From Lineus longissimus (lineage: Eukaryota; Nemertea; Pilidiophora; Heteronemertea; Lineidae): 64,000 nucleotides of DNA. The stretch is taken from contig NC_088322.1 of the NCBI RefSeq assembly GCF_910592395.1, positions 2,108,001 to 2,172,000 on the forward strand, given 5' to 3'. The translations under genes and the position numbers were made by a program. This document shows positions 45,136-55,914 of this stretch, piece after piece (within the stretch, counting starts at the first letter, position 1; each line of letters opens with the position of its first letter). The notes beneath the pieces are model-generated. The model was not told the origin of the DNA and made no database searches. It saw nothing but the letters and a program-made list of their open reading frames with translations.

Positions 45136-45393
45136 TTCCTTAAAATACATGGCCTTTTTACTGTCTTCATTATCCAAAACTCAAGGAAAAATTCAAGTAA
45201 ATTAAATGTATTATCCAATAGCAAATCAACATAAAAGTAACTTCACCTATGACTTCTTTAATTTAGAAGTAACTGTTAACAGTAACAATTTCTTCAGACT
45301 ACAAGAAACTAAGATAACACCTGGGTTTTTGAGCCTGAAAAATAAGAAAGACAAGAAAAGAATCCATTATCGTTTTACCAGAACCAATTTAAC
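45136..45393. other. Leader of Polinton segment 2
   Basis: AT-rich stretch before the first accessory gene. A plus-strand frame at 45206-45393 contains a Lys/Arg-rich tract but matches nothing I know. Confidence 0.4.
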
Positions 45394-46543
45394 ATGGCTG
45401 TTTGGTTTGCTACTACCGGTTGTGGTATTTCAATAGATGATCACTTGAATCACAGTGACCCATTGATAAGGTCAATTTACAGATTTCATGTTTACTATCA
45501 AATATTGAAGATCATGAAGAATCTAGAGATACCAATTCCAGGTGAAAGTGATTTCAATGAGACAAACAATAACATTAACCGTAGGAAACTAGGAGGGTTA
45601 CTGAGTGAATTTGGTTTAAAAGACGAATATGATTTTTCAGTGTTTGAAAGTAATGAGGGGTGGACTTCCTGGAGTGTATCGGATTACAACCCGAACATAA
45701 CTGATCCCGGATATTACATCAATGATTCTAAAATCAATTTCTTCCTAATGCAAGTTCACGAGAATAGAATGCCACCAATGTTTGAATCTGATTGGGATGC
45801 TGGAATGGCCAATTTCAAATATCCAGATACCTTCATTAAGTATCATGTGAAACAACACAAGAATGTATTTGATGTAATTACACAAAATGAATGTCAAACC
45901 TATCAACAATTCATGATATTAAAATCAAATGGTTTCTCTAATCCTGGAATAGAGAGGTTGAATGACACATATGTTTACTGTATTCTGGGTGCTCAGGCGT
46001 TGACCAGAACACCAATAATTGGAGTACCAGGTACAGAATTGGATGCTCAGAAGGAATTTAACAAACTATTAAAGGACTCGATTAATCAACATCCTGATAT
46101 TCCCACTTCAATTCAAAGATACCAAAAAAGCAGTGAGTGACACTCATACAAGACTAGACTATGTAATAGCACCAGGATTGTATGTCATAGGGTCAAATAT
46201 GGTACTCGTTATTGGTAAGCTGGATAACTACAATAATAACATTTTAATAGCACCAAAAAATGCTAAACCTGGTAAGAATGACATTAACCACAAAAAGACC
46301 TTACCACCACTGATGGAAGGAAATAGTTCTAAGAAAATAAGAGTTAAGAGTAGTGTTGATACTGTCAAGACCAGTCATACACCAAAGAGTAATGTTGATT
46401 CACCAAAAACAACTGAAACATCAAATAATACTCCTACTACTAAACGGGACACCAAAGTTGAGAGGGAGGATGATACTCATGAAACAATTAAATTCATGCT
46501 TTACTCAGTTGTTGGTACATTGATTGTTTTTATGGTTAGATAA
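45394..46543 (+). pseudogene. Polinton accessory protein, frameshifted, tail-anchored
   Basis: Two frames join into one protein of about 380 codons. The first (45394-46140) has SDWDAGMANFKYPDTF and YVYCILGAQALTRTP. The second takes over at a run of six A near 46122 and continues DYVIAPGLYVIGSNMVLVIG. It then has a Lys/Thr-rich linker and a C-terminal transmembrane segment (FMLYSVVGTLIVFMV). The second frame has no ATG near its beginning and overlaps the first, so I read one gene broken by a 1-nt indel. The function is unknown. A programmed shift is possible but less likely. Confidence 0.6.
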
Positions 46544-46553
46544 ATAAGTAATT

Positions 46554-47072
46554 ATGGCTGAAGGAAGTGAAGATATCCAAATGGATGAATTAGAGAATTA
46601 TCGCATTCATAATGTGGATGATCCTAATACAGGTGAAACCAATAGATTTTTTCAAGATGACGGCACAACATACAACACAGGTAATACAAATCTTACTACT
46701 GAAACTTCATTCACTAGACTTCCAGATAGAGCAAGAGGTATTGCCCCTGAATTGATGGAAAAGGAGTTAAGTTACGATGAAGTAGAGGATAAACTTGCAA
46801 AAGCATTGGAAGAAACAAAATGGAAATATGACAAGAAAAAATTGAGTAATCTTGCACCACACATTAGTTACTCTGGAAACAAACTTTATTACATTCCGCA
46901 AAATTATGAACTTGATTTGATAAAAGATAAACTAGAAAACGAAAATTTATTTGAATATCGTAATAATGATGGATACATTATTACCAAGTTAATTCCTTTA
47001 ACTAAGGGTGATGGAGACTTCTATGCTGAAAGAACATTAAAGAATAAGTTTGGTACTAATTTTGTTAATTAA
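46554..47072 (+). CDS. Polinton hypothetical protein
   Basis: 172 residues, acidic N-terminus, then a helical region (YDEVEDKLAKALEETKWKYD) and a mixed C-terminal part (NKLYYIPQNYELDLIKDKL). No membrane segment or catalytic motif is visible. It follows the previous gene by 10 bp and precedes the next by 9 bp, so it is probably part of the same transcription block. I do not recognise the family. Confidence 0.65.
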   Translation: MAEGSEDIQMDELENYRIHNVDDPNTGETNRFFQDDGTTYNTGNTNLTTETSFTRLPDRARGIAPELMEKELSYDEVEDKLAKALEETKWKYDKKKLSNLAPHISYSGNKLYYIPQNYELDLIKDKLENENLFEYRNNDGYIITKLIPLTKGDGDFYAERTLKNKFGTNFVN

Positions 47073-47081
47073 TTAAAAGGT

Positions 47082-47750
47082 ATGATTGCACCTGATGAAC
47101 CAGCACCTATGGAAGGACCTAGAATGGCACCTATGGAAGGCCCGGAATCAGTAAGGGAACCTAAATCTGCATCCACTCAAACAGATATATTAATTAATGA
47201 GGTAAACAGTTCAAACCAACCAATAGATAAACTGATAGATTCTAATGATGATGAACTTAAAACACTGGGTTTTACTGAATCTGCCTTGAGAGAACTTAGA
47301 GGGTTAAAACAGGCTGGTGATGATCTAGCTGCAGTAAAGATGGATCAGGACATGCAAATAGAGGAATTAGAAAATAAACTTCGTAATTTAACAAGAGACT
47401 ACTTAGAGTCTGTAGAAGAAGATTATGAAGATACGGGGGAGTTGAAAAAGCAAATAGATGAACTAAATGACAAATTGCATGAGGAAATGTCAAAGGTATG
47501 GAGGTTAGACAATGACAGGGAGTCACAAACTAGAAGAATTAAACGTTTAATTGTTGATGTTCTAAAGAAACCAGATTCAACTATTCCTCGAAAGGACAGA
47601 ATAAAGTTACTTTTTAAGACGTATGGTGAAACCATTAGCGCCATAATAACAGCTTTTGTAATGACATTTACAACTCTAGGTCTGTGGCCGCAGCACCCAG
47701 CAGGGACTATCTGGTTCCAAGGACTCGACGGACTCGTATGGTTACTATAA
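47082..47750 (+). CDS. Polinton coiled-coil membrane protein, C-terminus replaced
   Basis: The N-terminal third is Pro/Glu-rich (two APMEGP repeats). The middle is a long coiled coil (about residues 75-160). Then comes a basic stretch and a hydrophobic segment (ISAIITAFVMTFTTLGL). After GL the sequence changes to WPQHPAGT... and this is where the presumed BEL-1 LTR starts (47682). The last 22 residues are therefore probably LTR-encoded and the native tail is lost. Function unknown. Confidence 0.6.
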   Translation: MIAPDEPAPMEGPRMAPMEGPESVREPKSASTQTDILINEVNSSNQPIDKLIDSNDDELKTLGFTESALRELRGLKQAGDDLAAVKMDQDMQIEELENKLRNLTRDYLESVEEDYEDTGELKKQIDELNDKLHEEMSKVWRLDNDRESQTRRIKRLIVDVLKKPDSTIPRKDRIKLLFKTYGETISAIITAFVMTFTTLGLWPQHPAGTIWFQGLDGLVWLL

Positions 47751-48962
47751 AGACTGGTCTTTATTTGCTCAAATGCTGATATCATGAGTTAACATCAATC
47801 CGCTCCAAAGAGTCGGTACAAAAGGAGTCGTGAAATCTGTAACCAAACAAATACAATACAATAAGGCAAAAGGTTCATTAAAGGCTACACGATTTTCTAT
47901 AAGAGGGTAGTCTCCAAAACTACAGCTAGGTTAGCAAGAAAAACCAAAGTTTCTCTTAGAAATTCTCTAAGGCTCAGTGGTGCCATCTACAACCCTAGTG
48001 GCGAACTATCCAAAGCAAATGGCCAGAAGTGCGCGGTCACGTGACCTCAAGAAATAGAGCATGGCTTCGGCTAAATACTCGTTTCTGACAAAAACAGGCA
48101 CTAAAACATACTGGGGTTCTCAGTAAGCAACGTCAGGCATGCAAAGACCGTGACAAAATACATGAAACCGCCTCAAAAGGGCGATAAACCAGGGGTTTTA
48201 CTGAAAACTCTCACACGTCAGTGGCGGGAAAAATGTGGGCCTGTCGAAGACAGGTTCGCTTCACAAAGTTCTCAAATACTCGAGCTGCACCAAAAGTCAT
48301 ATTCTGGGGACAAGATACGGGAGATCTGTACATATTAATCTTTCACGTAGGCCTAGCACAATGCCAACATACCTCTTGGATTGTCTCAAATTCGTGTATT
48401 TAAAAGGAGTCTCGCTGGGACGCTGGGACAAAAAACGCAAACAATGGCTAATGCCCAGAGCGCATGCGCGCAATCACCTAGGTTCCGTATCCGGAAGTTT
48501 TCGCACCAGGGCGCACTTTCAAATTATTGAAGCGCAACTACACACCCCTCCAAAATCATCTATGATTTTTTTAATCCACAGAAAGGGTAACAAAAGTATC
48601 GTAACCTTAGACCAAAACATATTTACAACCAGTTCAGCTTTAAACTTTCGCTGAACAAAATAGAAAGACTAGAAAAAACAAAACCCGGTTCAGCTTTAAG
48701 TTGTACTGAACCTAAAATCTGATTATCTTTGGCAAATGGCAATCGCTATGACAGTTTCTTAACATCACAACTATGCTGCAAGTTTGATATCTATCACAAG
48801 ACAACAAGTGATGCCAACTTTGGCAGGCTGTGACCTGGAGGTGATCTTTACAGCAAAATCACTACCAGTTCAGCAACCTAAACACTGTTGAAAAGGAGAA
48901 CTCCGCTCCCGAAAGTGATTCATGCTATACATCATAAATGACTAACCAGAAGAAGATACTCA
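47682..48962 (-). repeat. Candidate 3' LTR of BEL-1
   Basis: On the plus strand it starts TGTGGCCGCAGC and ends before a pyrimidine tract (ACTCACCCCTTCCTG), which reversed gives a polypurine tract AGGAAGGGG next to TGAG. Early parts resemble the 3' LTR of BEL-2 in layout: CTCGTA, then TATAAAG, and ATGAAACCGC at nearly the same offset (about 480 bp). Without a second copy the right end is uncertain. Confidence 0.45.
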
Positions 48963-49216
48963 CCCCTTCCTGACGGACCTGGCAGAGGTGACGGATTACA
49001 GGAGCTCATCCTGCAGCTCAAATTTCACTCTAGACTCAGGGTAACTAAACAATGACATAATTCATGTCCTCTCTTACTAGCAACTCACTTATTACTACCC
49101 CAAAGAAAGCAGCCGGGAAGACTGACCTACATGCAACTACCAAAGTGCCAACCCTATCAGACAGCCAAGCAATGAATCGCTCACAGGAGCCATGATTAGG
49201 CAAGCATTGGACCTAC
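48963..49216. other. BEL-1 3' untranslated region
   Basis: Non-coding stretch between the presumed polypurine tract and the pol stop codon. Confidence 0.45.
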
Positions 49217-52200
49217 TTACTCTTCCGACAACAGAAGGACCAGCTTGGTCACTGGCCTGTCATAACTTACCAATGGTTTGACTCGTCTCCCATCATGGGC
49301 CAGATTCCGGTCTCCGGTGACAATCGTGCCGTCTTCACTGGGGTGGGTTTCTGTAATTCGCGCCAATTTCCAGCAGTTTCTTGGTACATCTTCGTCCTTC
49401 TCGATTACAATATCTCCCTTTCGAAGATTTTCACGGGATTCACACCATTTCCGACGCTGCTGAAGATTTAAAATGAACTCTCTCCTCCATCGGTCCCAGA
49501 ATTCCTCAGCTAGAACCTGCACACGCCTCCATCTCTTCGCCAAGTACAAGTCTGCCTTCTCAAAGTTACCAGGTGGGGGGAGTACTGGTCTTGACTTCAT
49601 CGTAAGTATGTGATTTGGGGTCAATGGGCGCAATGATCCCGGATCCTCCAAATTTTCCACTGTCAATGGCCTGCAATTGACGATTGCCATTGCCTCAGCC
49701 ATGAAGGTCCTTATCGCCTCATCATCCAGTTGTTGGGCTCTATTTTGCAACAGCTGGTTCAGGATTGCTCGTACTGTTCGGATTTGTCTCTCGACAGCGC
49801 CATTCATATGACTGGACTTAGGGAAGCTCATCTCAAACTTAGGCATCATATAATGATAATCAACCCCTTCTGTAAGTAGATGGTCCCGTATTTTCTCGTG
49901 GTCCATAACCTCCCAAGCTTTTCTCAACTCCGTATCTGCCCCTGCTATGTTGCTGCCCCGATCTGACCGAATCAGACGGCACGGACCCCTGATAGCACAG
50001 AATCGTCTCAAGGCATTGATAAAACTATCCGTTGTCATGGAGTTCAATGTTTCTATGTGCACTGCCCTGACAGCCAAACAAGTTATCATCAGACCATATC
50101 TTTTCAGATCACTCCTCTTTTCCCGGATAGTCCATGGTCCGAAAATATCAAGGGCACGACACTCAAAAGGTCCTTCCCCTGCCTCTATCCTATCCACGGG
50201 TAGGTCAGCCATCTTGGGAGTTTCAACATTGCGTCTTGCCTTCCTACATCTTACACATCTATGGATTAATGGAGACACTGCAGTTATGATGCCTAGGATC
50301 CAGTAACCATTTGCCCGGATCTCATTTATGGTCATCCCACGGCCACCGTGAGCGCATGTTTCTTGGTGATGATATGCAACCAGTTTTCCCAACTGACTTT
50401 TCTTGGGTAGTATGATGGGGTGCTTGTGGCTGATTTTTGCTCTCCTCAATCTGCCACCCAGCCTGACAATTCCCTCTTTGTCCAAGTATGGATCCAAATG
50501 ATAGAGGGGAGAGGTCCTTCTGATTCCATTGGGCTCATCCTTCTTGAGAGCTTGTATTTCTTCTTCAAACGCTTCGTTTTGCACAATCCTGACAAGAACT
50601 CTCTCGCTCTCCTCCAAGGCTGCTACATTTACTACCGGTCCATCTGTCCCCTTGGCTTTATTTCGGCATCTTTGAATGAAACTCAAGCACAGTGCTAGAA
50701 TCCTCTTGGCCTTTCCTAAACTTGAAAATCTCCTGAGCCATTTGTCATCTAGGGGGCTGGGTCCTGTCTCCTCTGCACTCACAGCATGAACACAGGCTTT
50801 CCTAACTTCTGGGTCGTCAGGACTGAGCGTGACATCTCCTGTCATGGTGTTTTTGGGGAGCTCCTGCTCCCAGAGAAATCCGGGTCCCTTTAGCCATTTG
50901 GATTCCTTCATTTCCTCCACTGTTAGACCTCTCGACCCTTCGTCAGCAGGATTCTCCTCTCCTCTCACATGTTTCCACTGCTCAGTTTCTGTCCGATCCT
51001 TTATTTGCTGAACTCGGTTTGCTACAAACACACCAAATCTCCTAGCCTCATTGGCGATATATCCTATCACGATTTGACTATCCGTCCAGAAAAGTTCATC
51101 TGCTACTTTATATTCCAGTTCTTTGCCAAGTGTGACTGATGCCTTGGCTGACATCACCGCTGCTGTTAACTCCAGACGGGGCATGGTCACTGTTTTGATA
51201 GGTGTCACCCTGGCTTTTCCCACCACGTAGCTGCAGTGCACCTGGCCTTGAGAGTTTACCATCCTAAGGAAAGAACACTGTCCTAGCCCTTGCTGGCTTG
51301 CATCTGAGAAGTGATGCAGTTGAATTAGATTCGGCTCTCCAAAATCCTGAGGCTTGTAACATCTGGGCATGCTCACATGTTCCAAATCCAGGTCTCCCAT
51401 TTTGCTCGCAAATTCTCTGGGAGAGGGTCGTCCCAATCAGCCCCATCCGCACACAGCTCCTGTAAGATCCTCTTTCCCACAAGAACAACAGGCGCTGCCA
51501 TCCCTAGAGGGCCATAGACTGATCCAATGGTCGCCAATACTCCTCTCCTAGTAAAGGGCCTGTCTTTTAAAGTGATCCGAAATTGAAAGATGTCCTTTTC
51601 AATGCACCAAAATACTCCTAGTGTCCTTTCTATAGGTAGGGTATCCACTGACAGATCCAGATCCTTTACTCCCTGTGCCAAATCTTCCTTTGCGATGCTC
51701 TGCATCACTCCTGGTGAATTAGACAATACTTTGTGGAGTTCCAGGCCTATTTTTCCACACATGGCTTTATTCTTAGTGAACAATCCTATTGCCTCCTCAT
51801 CGGTTTTGGTCGAACCTATTCCATCATCCATATAATAGTTCCTTTTCACAAAATCTGAAATGACGGAGCCAAACTCATCTTCGTAGTCTTCTGCCATACG
51901 TCTCAGGGCAAAATTGGCACATCCTGGGGACGAAGTCGCTCCAAATAGGTGTACATTCATACGGTAGATGGTGGGTTCCTTTTCCAAGTCTCCGTCTGGC
52001 CACCACAGGAATCTCAACATATCTCTGTGTTCAGGGTTCACTCTAAAATTCAGAAACATCTTCTTGATGTCACACTGAAGTGCCACTGGCTCCTGCCGGA
52101 AACGCATAAGTACTCCTAGGAGGTTGTTTGTAAGATCTGGTCCTTGGAGCAGATTATCATTCAGTGATGTGTCTTTGTACCGTGCACTACAATCGAAGAC

Positions 52201-53241
52201 GATGGGCACTTTGTCATTCTTTTCAGGGTTGACAACTCCAAAATGCGGGATATACCACGTTGGATTATCTGAGTCTACTTCATCCTGAGGAACTTTTGAA
52301 GCATGTCCGCTATCCAGCATATCATTCATGAAATCTGTGTATTTGGTCCGATATGTCTCATCCTTGCTCAACCTGGCTCTCAATTGTCTGAGACGCTTCT
52401 CTGCCTGGGATTTGTTGTTGGGCAAAACAGGGGCAGGTGTCTTCAAAGGGAGTGGCATTTCATAACGTCCATCCTTGGTCCGATGTATGCCTTCCTCCAA
52501 TATATTAAGAAACTTCCTGTCCTCCTGTGACATCTTGTCCTCACCCTCATCTCCGTACTTTATGTCCCTTGTCAACACTTCGAACAACTGTTTCGGGGTA
52601 GGGTCCTCATCAATCCCTATTGTCTGGACAGCCAAAACCAACTTATCCGACTGAGTATCGAAGGTCTTGAGACAATGGCTAGTTCCGAAAACATCCTCCG
52701 GATTCTTGCTTGGTCCTACATTGCCCACGATTCCCCATCCTAGGTCCGTCTTTTGGGCAAAGGGTTCATCACCAGCTCCGCAAACAACCTCTCTCGGTGT
52801 CAAAGCTCTGGCACAGTTGTAGCCTATCAACAAACCAACTTCACAGGATTGCTGGGGATGAAACTTTTCTGCTATGTCACATAGATGTGGCCATTCACGT
52901 GCGATGCTTGGTGTTGGAATATGGTCGCGATTCGACGGCATGATCTCGCGTGTGTAAGTAGCAGGAAGTTTGATCTTGAGCTCACTGTTTAGTCCTCTCA
53001 CAAGAAGTCCTTTCACCCTGCTAGTCTCCACTGTCTGTCTCTCCTTAGACATGGTGGACAAGTTCAGTTTAGTAGGGGTTCCTTTCATGTCCAGTTTACT
53101 CAAAGTCTGCTCCAAGATAAAGGTAGTGTCTGATTGGCTGTCTAACATACAGTAGGTCATATACTCACCTGGTTTGTCCTTATGCGATAACCACACTGGC
53201 AAGATCATTGATGATTTACTCTTCCCCTGGCCATGCACCAC
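49217..53241 (-). pseudogene. pol: BEL-1 pol: protease, RT, RNase H, integrase with one frameshift
   Basis: The first frame (53241-51373) has a DUF1758-type aspartic protease (YCMLDSQSDTTFI) and the RT with KVPIVFDCSARYKD and YYMDDGIGS as catalytic loop. Near 51390 the frame shifts: KWETW moves to DLEHVSMPRCYKP. The second frame (to 49217) has RNase H (HHFSDASQQGLGQC, ELFWTDSQIV). The integrase has a Cys/His motif (HRCVRCRKARRN) and DDE residues in ALDIFGPW, IRSDRGSNIAG and GAVERQIRTVR. A DUF5641-like C-terminus follows. All main domains are otherwise open. The single indel disables the polyprotein unless it is a sequencing error. Confidence 0.85.
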
Positions 53242-54422
53242 GTTTTTCTGGGTCGTCGCCTCTTCTGTCGGGGGTCTTGTCCGGGTTCCGGTTTCTGTGT
53301 CTCCTTAGGATCAGTCTTCTGGTCCCCATGTAGGATGGTAGGATGAAGCTTCTGACACTGACGGCACTTGATCCGGTTTTTACAATCCTTCGCACGATGG
53401 GCACCCTTCTTTAAACATCCATAACAAACACCATTCTTGAAAATGAAGTCTTTTCGTTTCTTCATTGGTTCTTTCTGAAGCTTCCCACAAGAATCCAAGT
53501 CGTGACTCTGTTTACAGAAAAGGCAGCTTTTGACAACTGAGCTCCCAGTGTGTCCTGCATTTCCCCCAATAGCTCCTGTAGTGCCAGTAGCTAAGGCTCT
53601 AGCCTCTGTCCCTTTCGTGAACACCTTGGTGTTGGACAGCCTCTTGTTTTCTGTTCCTGGTTTCCTCAATGCACCAATTGACGTCACCGGATCACATTGC
53701 AGTTCTGCTTCTTCCTCCATAAATTCCAAGAAAAATTCAAAGGGGGGGGGGGGGTAGTCTGGCACCTCTTCCAAAGAGGTCCCTTCTCTCGTAGCCCTCT
53801 CCCTCCGACTCTTGACCCATCTATAAACACTACGATTCCAACGGCTTGCAAGCCAATTTGGGAGCTTCTTCAAAATCTCCATACTTTCTCTTTTATCATT
53901 TAGAATTCCGAGTGTGTATATGGCCACTCTCATGGCGGCAGCGCATTGACGTAGAAAGTCCGCCAATTTCCGCAATCCTGGTCCATCGCTCGATTCAACA
54001 ACCTTCCAGGCTTTTACTTTCTCCCTAAAAGCATTTCCTATAACAAACGGATCACCAAAACGTTTCTTTAGGATTTTCCTTGCCTCGCTGAAAGAATCAA
54101 CCTCTGACAGGAAGAAATATCCCTCAACCGCCTCCTTTGCTGGTCCGCCTAGGTATTTTTTAAGGTAGTGCATCCGTTCCGCGGGGGGTATGCCTCTGCT
54201 TTCAATTAGGGTCTCAAAAGCCGCGTTCCAGGCTGGATATTCCAAGGGGTTCCCAGAAAATATTGCTGGCTTCGGAGTGGGTAGACGTGAAAGATTTATT
54301 TGCTCTGTAAACTTGGAAATGACTGCTTCCAATCCCATTTCTCGGTCGTTTCCCCTTGGTGACACCGGGGTAAAGGGGGGTGCTTCCACATTCAAAGTCC
54401 TATCCTGAGGGGGAGTGGCCAC
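53205..54422 (-). CDS. gag: BEL-1 gag (DUF1759, zinc knuckles)
   Basis: 405 residues. A DUF1759-type capsid region (IFSGNPLEYPAWNAAFETLI to KKRFGDPF) is followed by a Lys/Arg-rich part and Cys-rich knuckles. These read CLFCKQSHDLDSC, CYGCLKKGAHRAKDC and CRQCQKLHPTILH. A run of 12 C residues (minus strand) encodes PPPP and is kept in frame. The pol frame begins 37 nt before the gag stop in a different frame, so a frameshift or a separate start is needed for pol expression. It would package the RNA genome in virus-like particles. Confidence 0.85.
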   Translation of the reverse strand: MATPPQDRTLNVEAPPFTPVSPRGNDREMGLEAVISKFTEQINLSRLPTPKPAIFSGNPLEYPAWNAAFETLIESRGIPPAERMHYLKKYLGGPAKEAVEGYFFLSEVDSFSEARKILKKRFGDPFVIGNAFREKVKAWKVVESSDGPGLRKLADFLRQCAAAMRVAIYTLGILNDKRESMEILKKLPNWLASRWNRSVYRWVKSRRERATREGTSLEEVPDYPPPPFEFFLEFMEEEAELQCDPVTSIGALRKPGTENKRLSNTKVFTKGTEARALATGTTGAIGGNAGHTGSSVVKSCLFCKQSHDLDSCGKLQKEPMKKRKDFIFKNGVCYGCLKKGAHRAKDCKNRIKCRQCQKLHPTILHGDQKTDPKETQKPEPGQDPRQKRRRPRKTWCMARGRVNHQ

Positions 54423-54484
54423 AGGAAGTGCAACCTGGCTGCTGGAATGATTGAAAGCTTGAAACTGTAACTGATACTACTAAA

Positions 54485-54784
54485 GTTTCAGTGTCTAAGA
54501 AACCTCGATCAGAGAAACAATTAGCATGGTCTAGAGAACTGGGTAGAAGATCTCAGGAATTTAAGAGGATGAAAAAGGATAAGACGACATTTAAAGTACA
54601 GTACTCCTCACCAAACAACAGAGTTGTGGAAAAGGAGGAAGAAGAAGTAGAGGAAGAAGAACCACAATCTCAAAATACTGATGTATCACTGCGTGAATCT
54701 ACCAGTAATACCTATGTCTATGTAGGTTTAGGTGCAATTATTTTAGCAGCATTTATCATGTTTAAGAAACTTCCTAAAAAGTAA
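54485..54784 (+). CDS. Polinton small basic membrane protein, 5' end lost
   Basis: About 100 codons. Basic N-terminal half (SEKQLAWSRELGRRSQEFKR), then a Glu run, then a transmembrane segment (YVYVGLGAIILAAFIMF) and a KKLPKK tail. No ATG precedes the basic part; the frame continues upstream into the BEL-1 edge. The original start was therefore probably removed by the BEL-1 event. It may be a DNA-condensing or virion-membrane protein, which is a guess. Confidence 0.6.
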   Translation, partial: VSVSKKPRSEKQLAWSRELGRRSQEFKRMKKDKTTFKVQYSSPNNRVVEKEEEEVEEEEPQSQNTDVSLRESTSNTYVYVGLGAIILAAFIMFKKLPKK

Positions 54785-54884
54785 AGAGCAGCGATCAGGC
54801 TAGAATGAAGCAGTCATGAAGGGTCACTCAGGAAGGGGTCAATTAGCCCTCTTGTTAAACCTGTAGTTAAAGAGAAGAAATGTA

Positions 54885-55858
54885 CTATTCCTTTAATGGA
54901 ATGATCTCATCAGGTGGTCCGAGGTGCTTGTCTTCACCACAAGAGTTTAACTCTATTCTTAACTCTAAAGAAACCTCTGTTCCTCTGAAATTAACTAGCT
55001 TACCATTCTCATCAGTGATTTCGAATTTTATGTGATTAGTACACTTATTTATCGTTTTCTTACAATTCGGTTCGTATCGCTGCATTTTTATTTGGTCACC
55101 ATCTTCTACAGGTATGATGCAGAAAATGTCAGATGGTTTATTGTTGTAGAGGGTCTTAGCTTTGTCAACCAAATTAGCTTGCAGGAATAGATATTTCCTG
55201 TAAAAGTTGAGTGGTCTTGTGGAGTAGTATTTTCCTTTCTTGGTGAATTTAGTTTTCTTAAAGCCAAACCACTCATTCACCACTGTGAGCTGTTTTTCTA
55301 TCACCTCTCTTATGGTTTTTCTTATTTGAAAACCTTCTGTGTTTCTCTCAATCTTGATTTTTTCATTTTTATCTAACTTGTATACTTTCAGAGGGTACTC
55401 TTTATCCTCTGTAAGTTCAAGGCTTATGTAATTATTGTTATCACAGTAAATTTTCACGTGGCTTATTCCAATTTCTTTTATGTATTTTGCCAAACCTCAC
55501 AAAACTCACTTAAACTAAAATGTCGAGAGTATGGAAATGTGGATTTAGTAATGGTTTCTTTAGTTGTGGTAGATTCATTTTCCAAAAACCGTTCGCAAAC
55601 TTTCATGACTTCCTTTTCAAGTGTATCTGTTTCAAGTCCAGGAGCAAATAATGTCCTAAATTCATCCATACACCATAATTGTTTATCTAAGGGCTCATTT
55701 GTTGTAATTCTGGTTATTTCGGCAGAAAATCACCTGTCCACCATGAATTGTAAAAGGTTATCGATTTCAAAGTAATGGATTTTATGTCTAATTGGTCTGT
55801 TAAGCAGTACTCAAATTTGGCTTCATTACATTCTTGTTCACTGATTATGAAGTCCATT
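54885..55858 (-). pseudogene. Polinton jelly-roll-like protein with two frameshifts
   Basis: Start MDFIISEQECNEAKFEYCLT at 55858. The frame shifts near 55727 (after WWTGDF) and again near 55492 (after SEFCEV, continuing AKYIKEIGISHVKI). The last frame ends with FEITDENGKLVNFRGTEVSL, the same kind of C-terminal signature as the penton protein at 22528. It may be a second penton-like or spike-like protein. About 324 codons in total. Confidence 0.62.
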
Positions 55859-55914
55859 TCTATTTAATTCAAGAGATTTATTGAATTTAATAAATTTTAG
55901 TCTAATAAAATAGA

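Larger units (their letters stand above)
45136..47681. mobile_element. Polinton, segment 2: accessory genes
   Basis: Four plus-strand genes are packed with gaps of about 10 bp, with the AT-rich base composition of segment 1. They carry transmembrane and coiled-coil proteins of the kind seen in Polintons. The segment starts next to piggyBac-like MITE B and ends where BEL-1 begins. Assignment to the same element as segments 1 and 3 is inferred from complementary gene content. Confidence 0.65.
47682..54480 (-). mobile_element. BEL/Pao retrotransposon BEL-1
   Basis: Minus-strand gag, protease/RT and RNase H/integrase frames are in the usual order. It lies between Polinton segments 2 and 3, so it entered after the Polinton. 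A candidate 3' LTR is at the left (47682-48962). On the right only about 58 bp separate the gag start from Polinton coding sequence, so a 5' LTR is missing. The element is therefore incomplete and probably immobile. Confidence 0.8.

Noticed and set aside
48150-48654. Overlapping small frames in the BEL-1 left flank
   Set aside because: They lie in the presumed LTR and overlap in all frames; no conserved motif.
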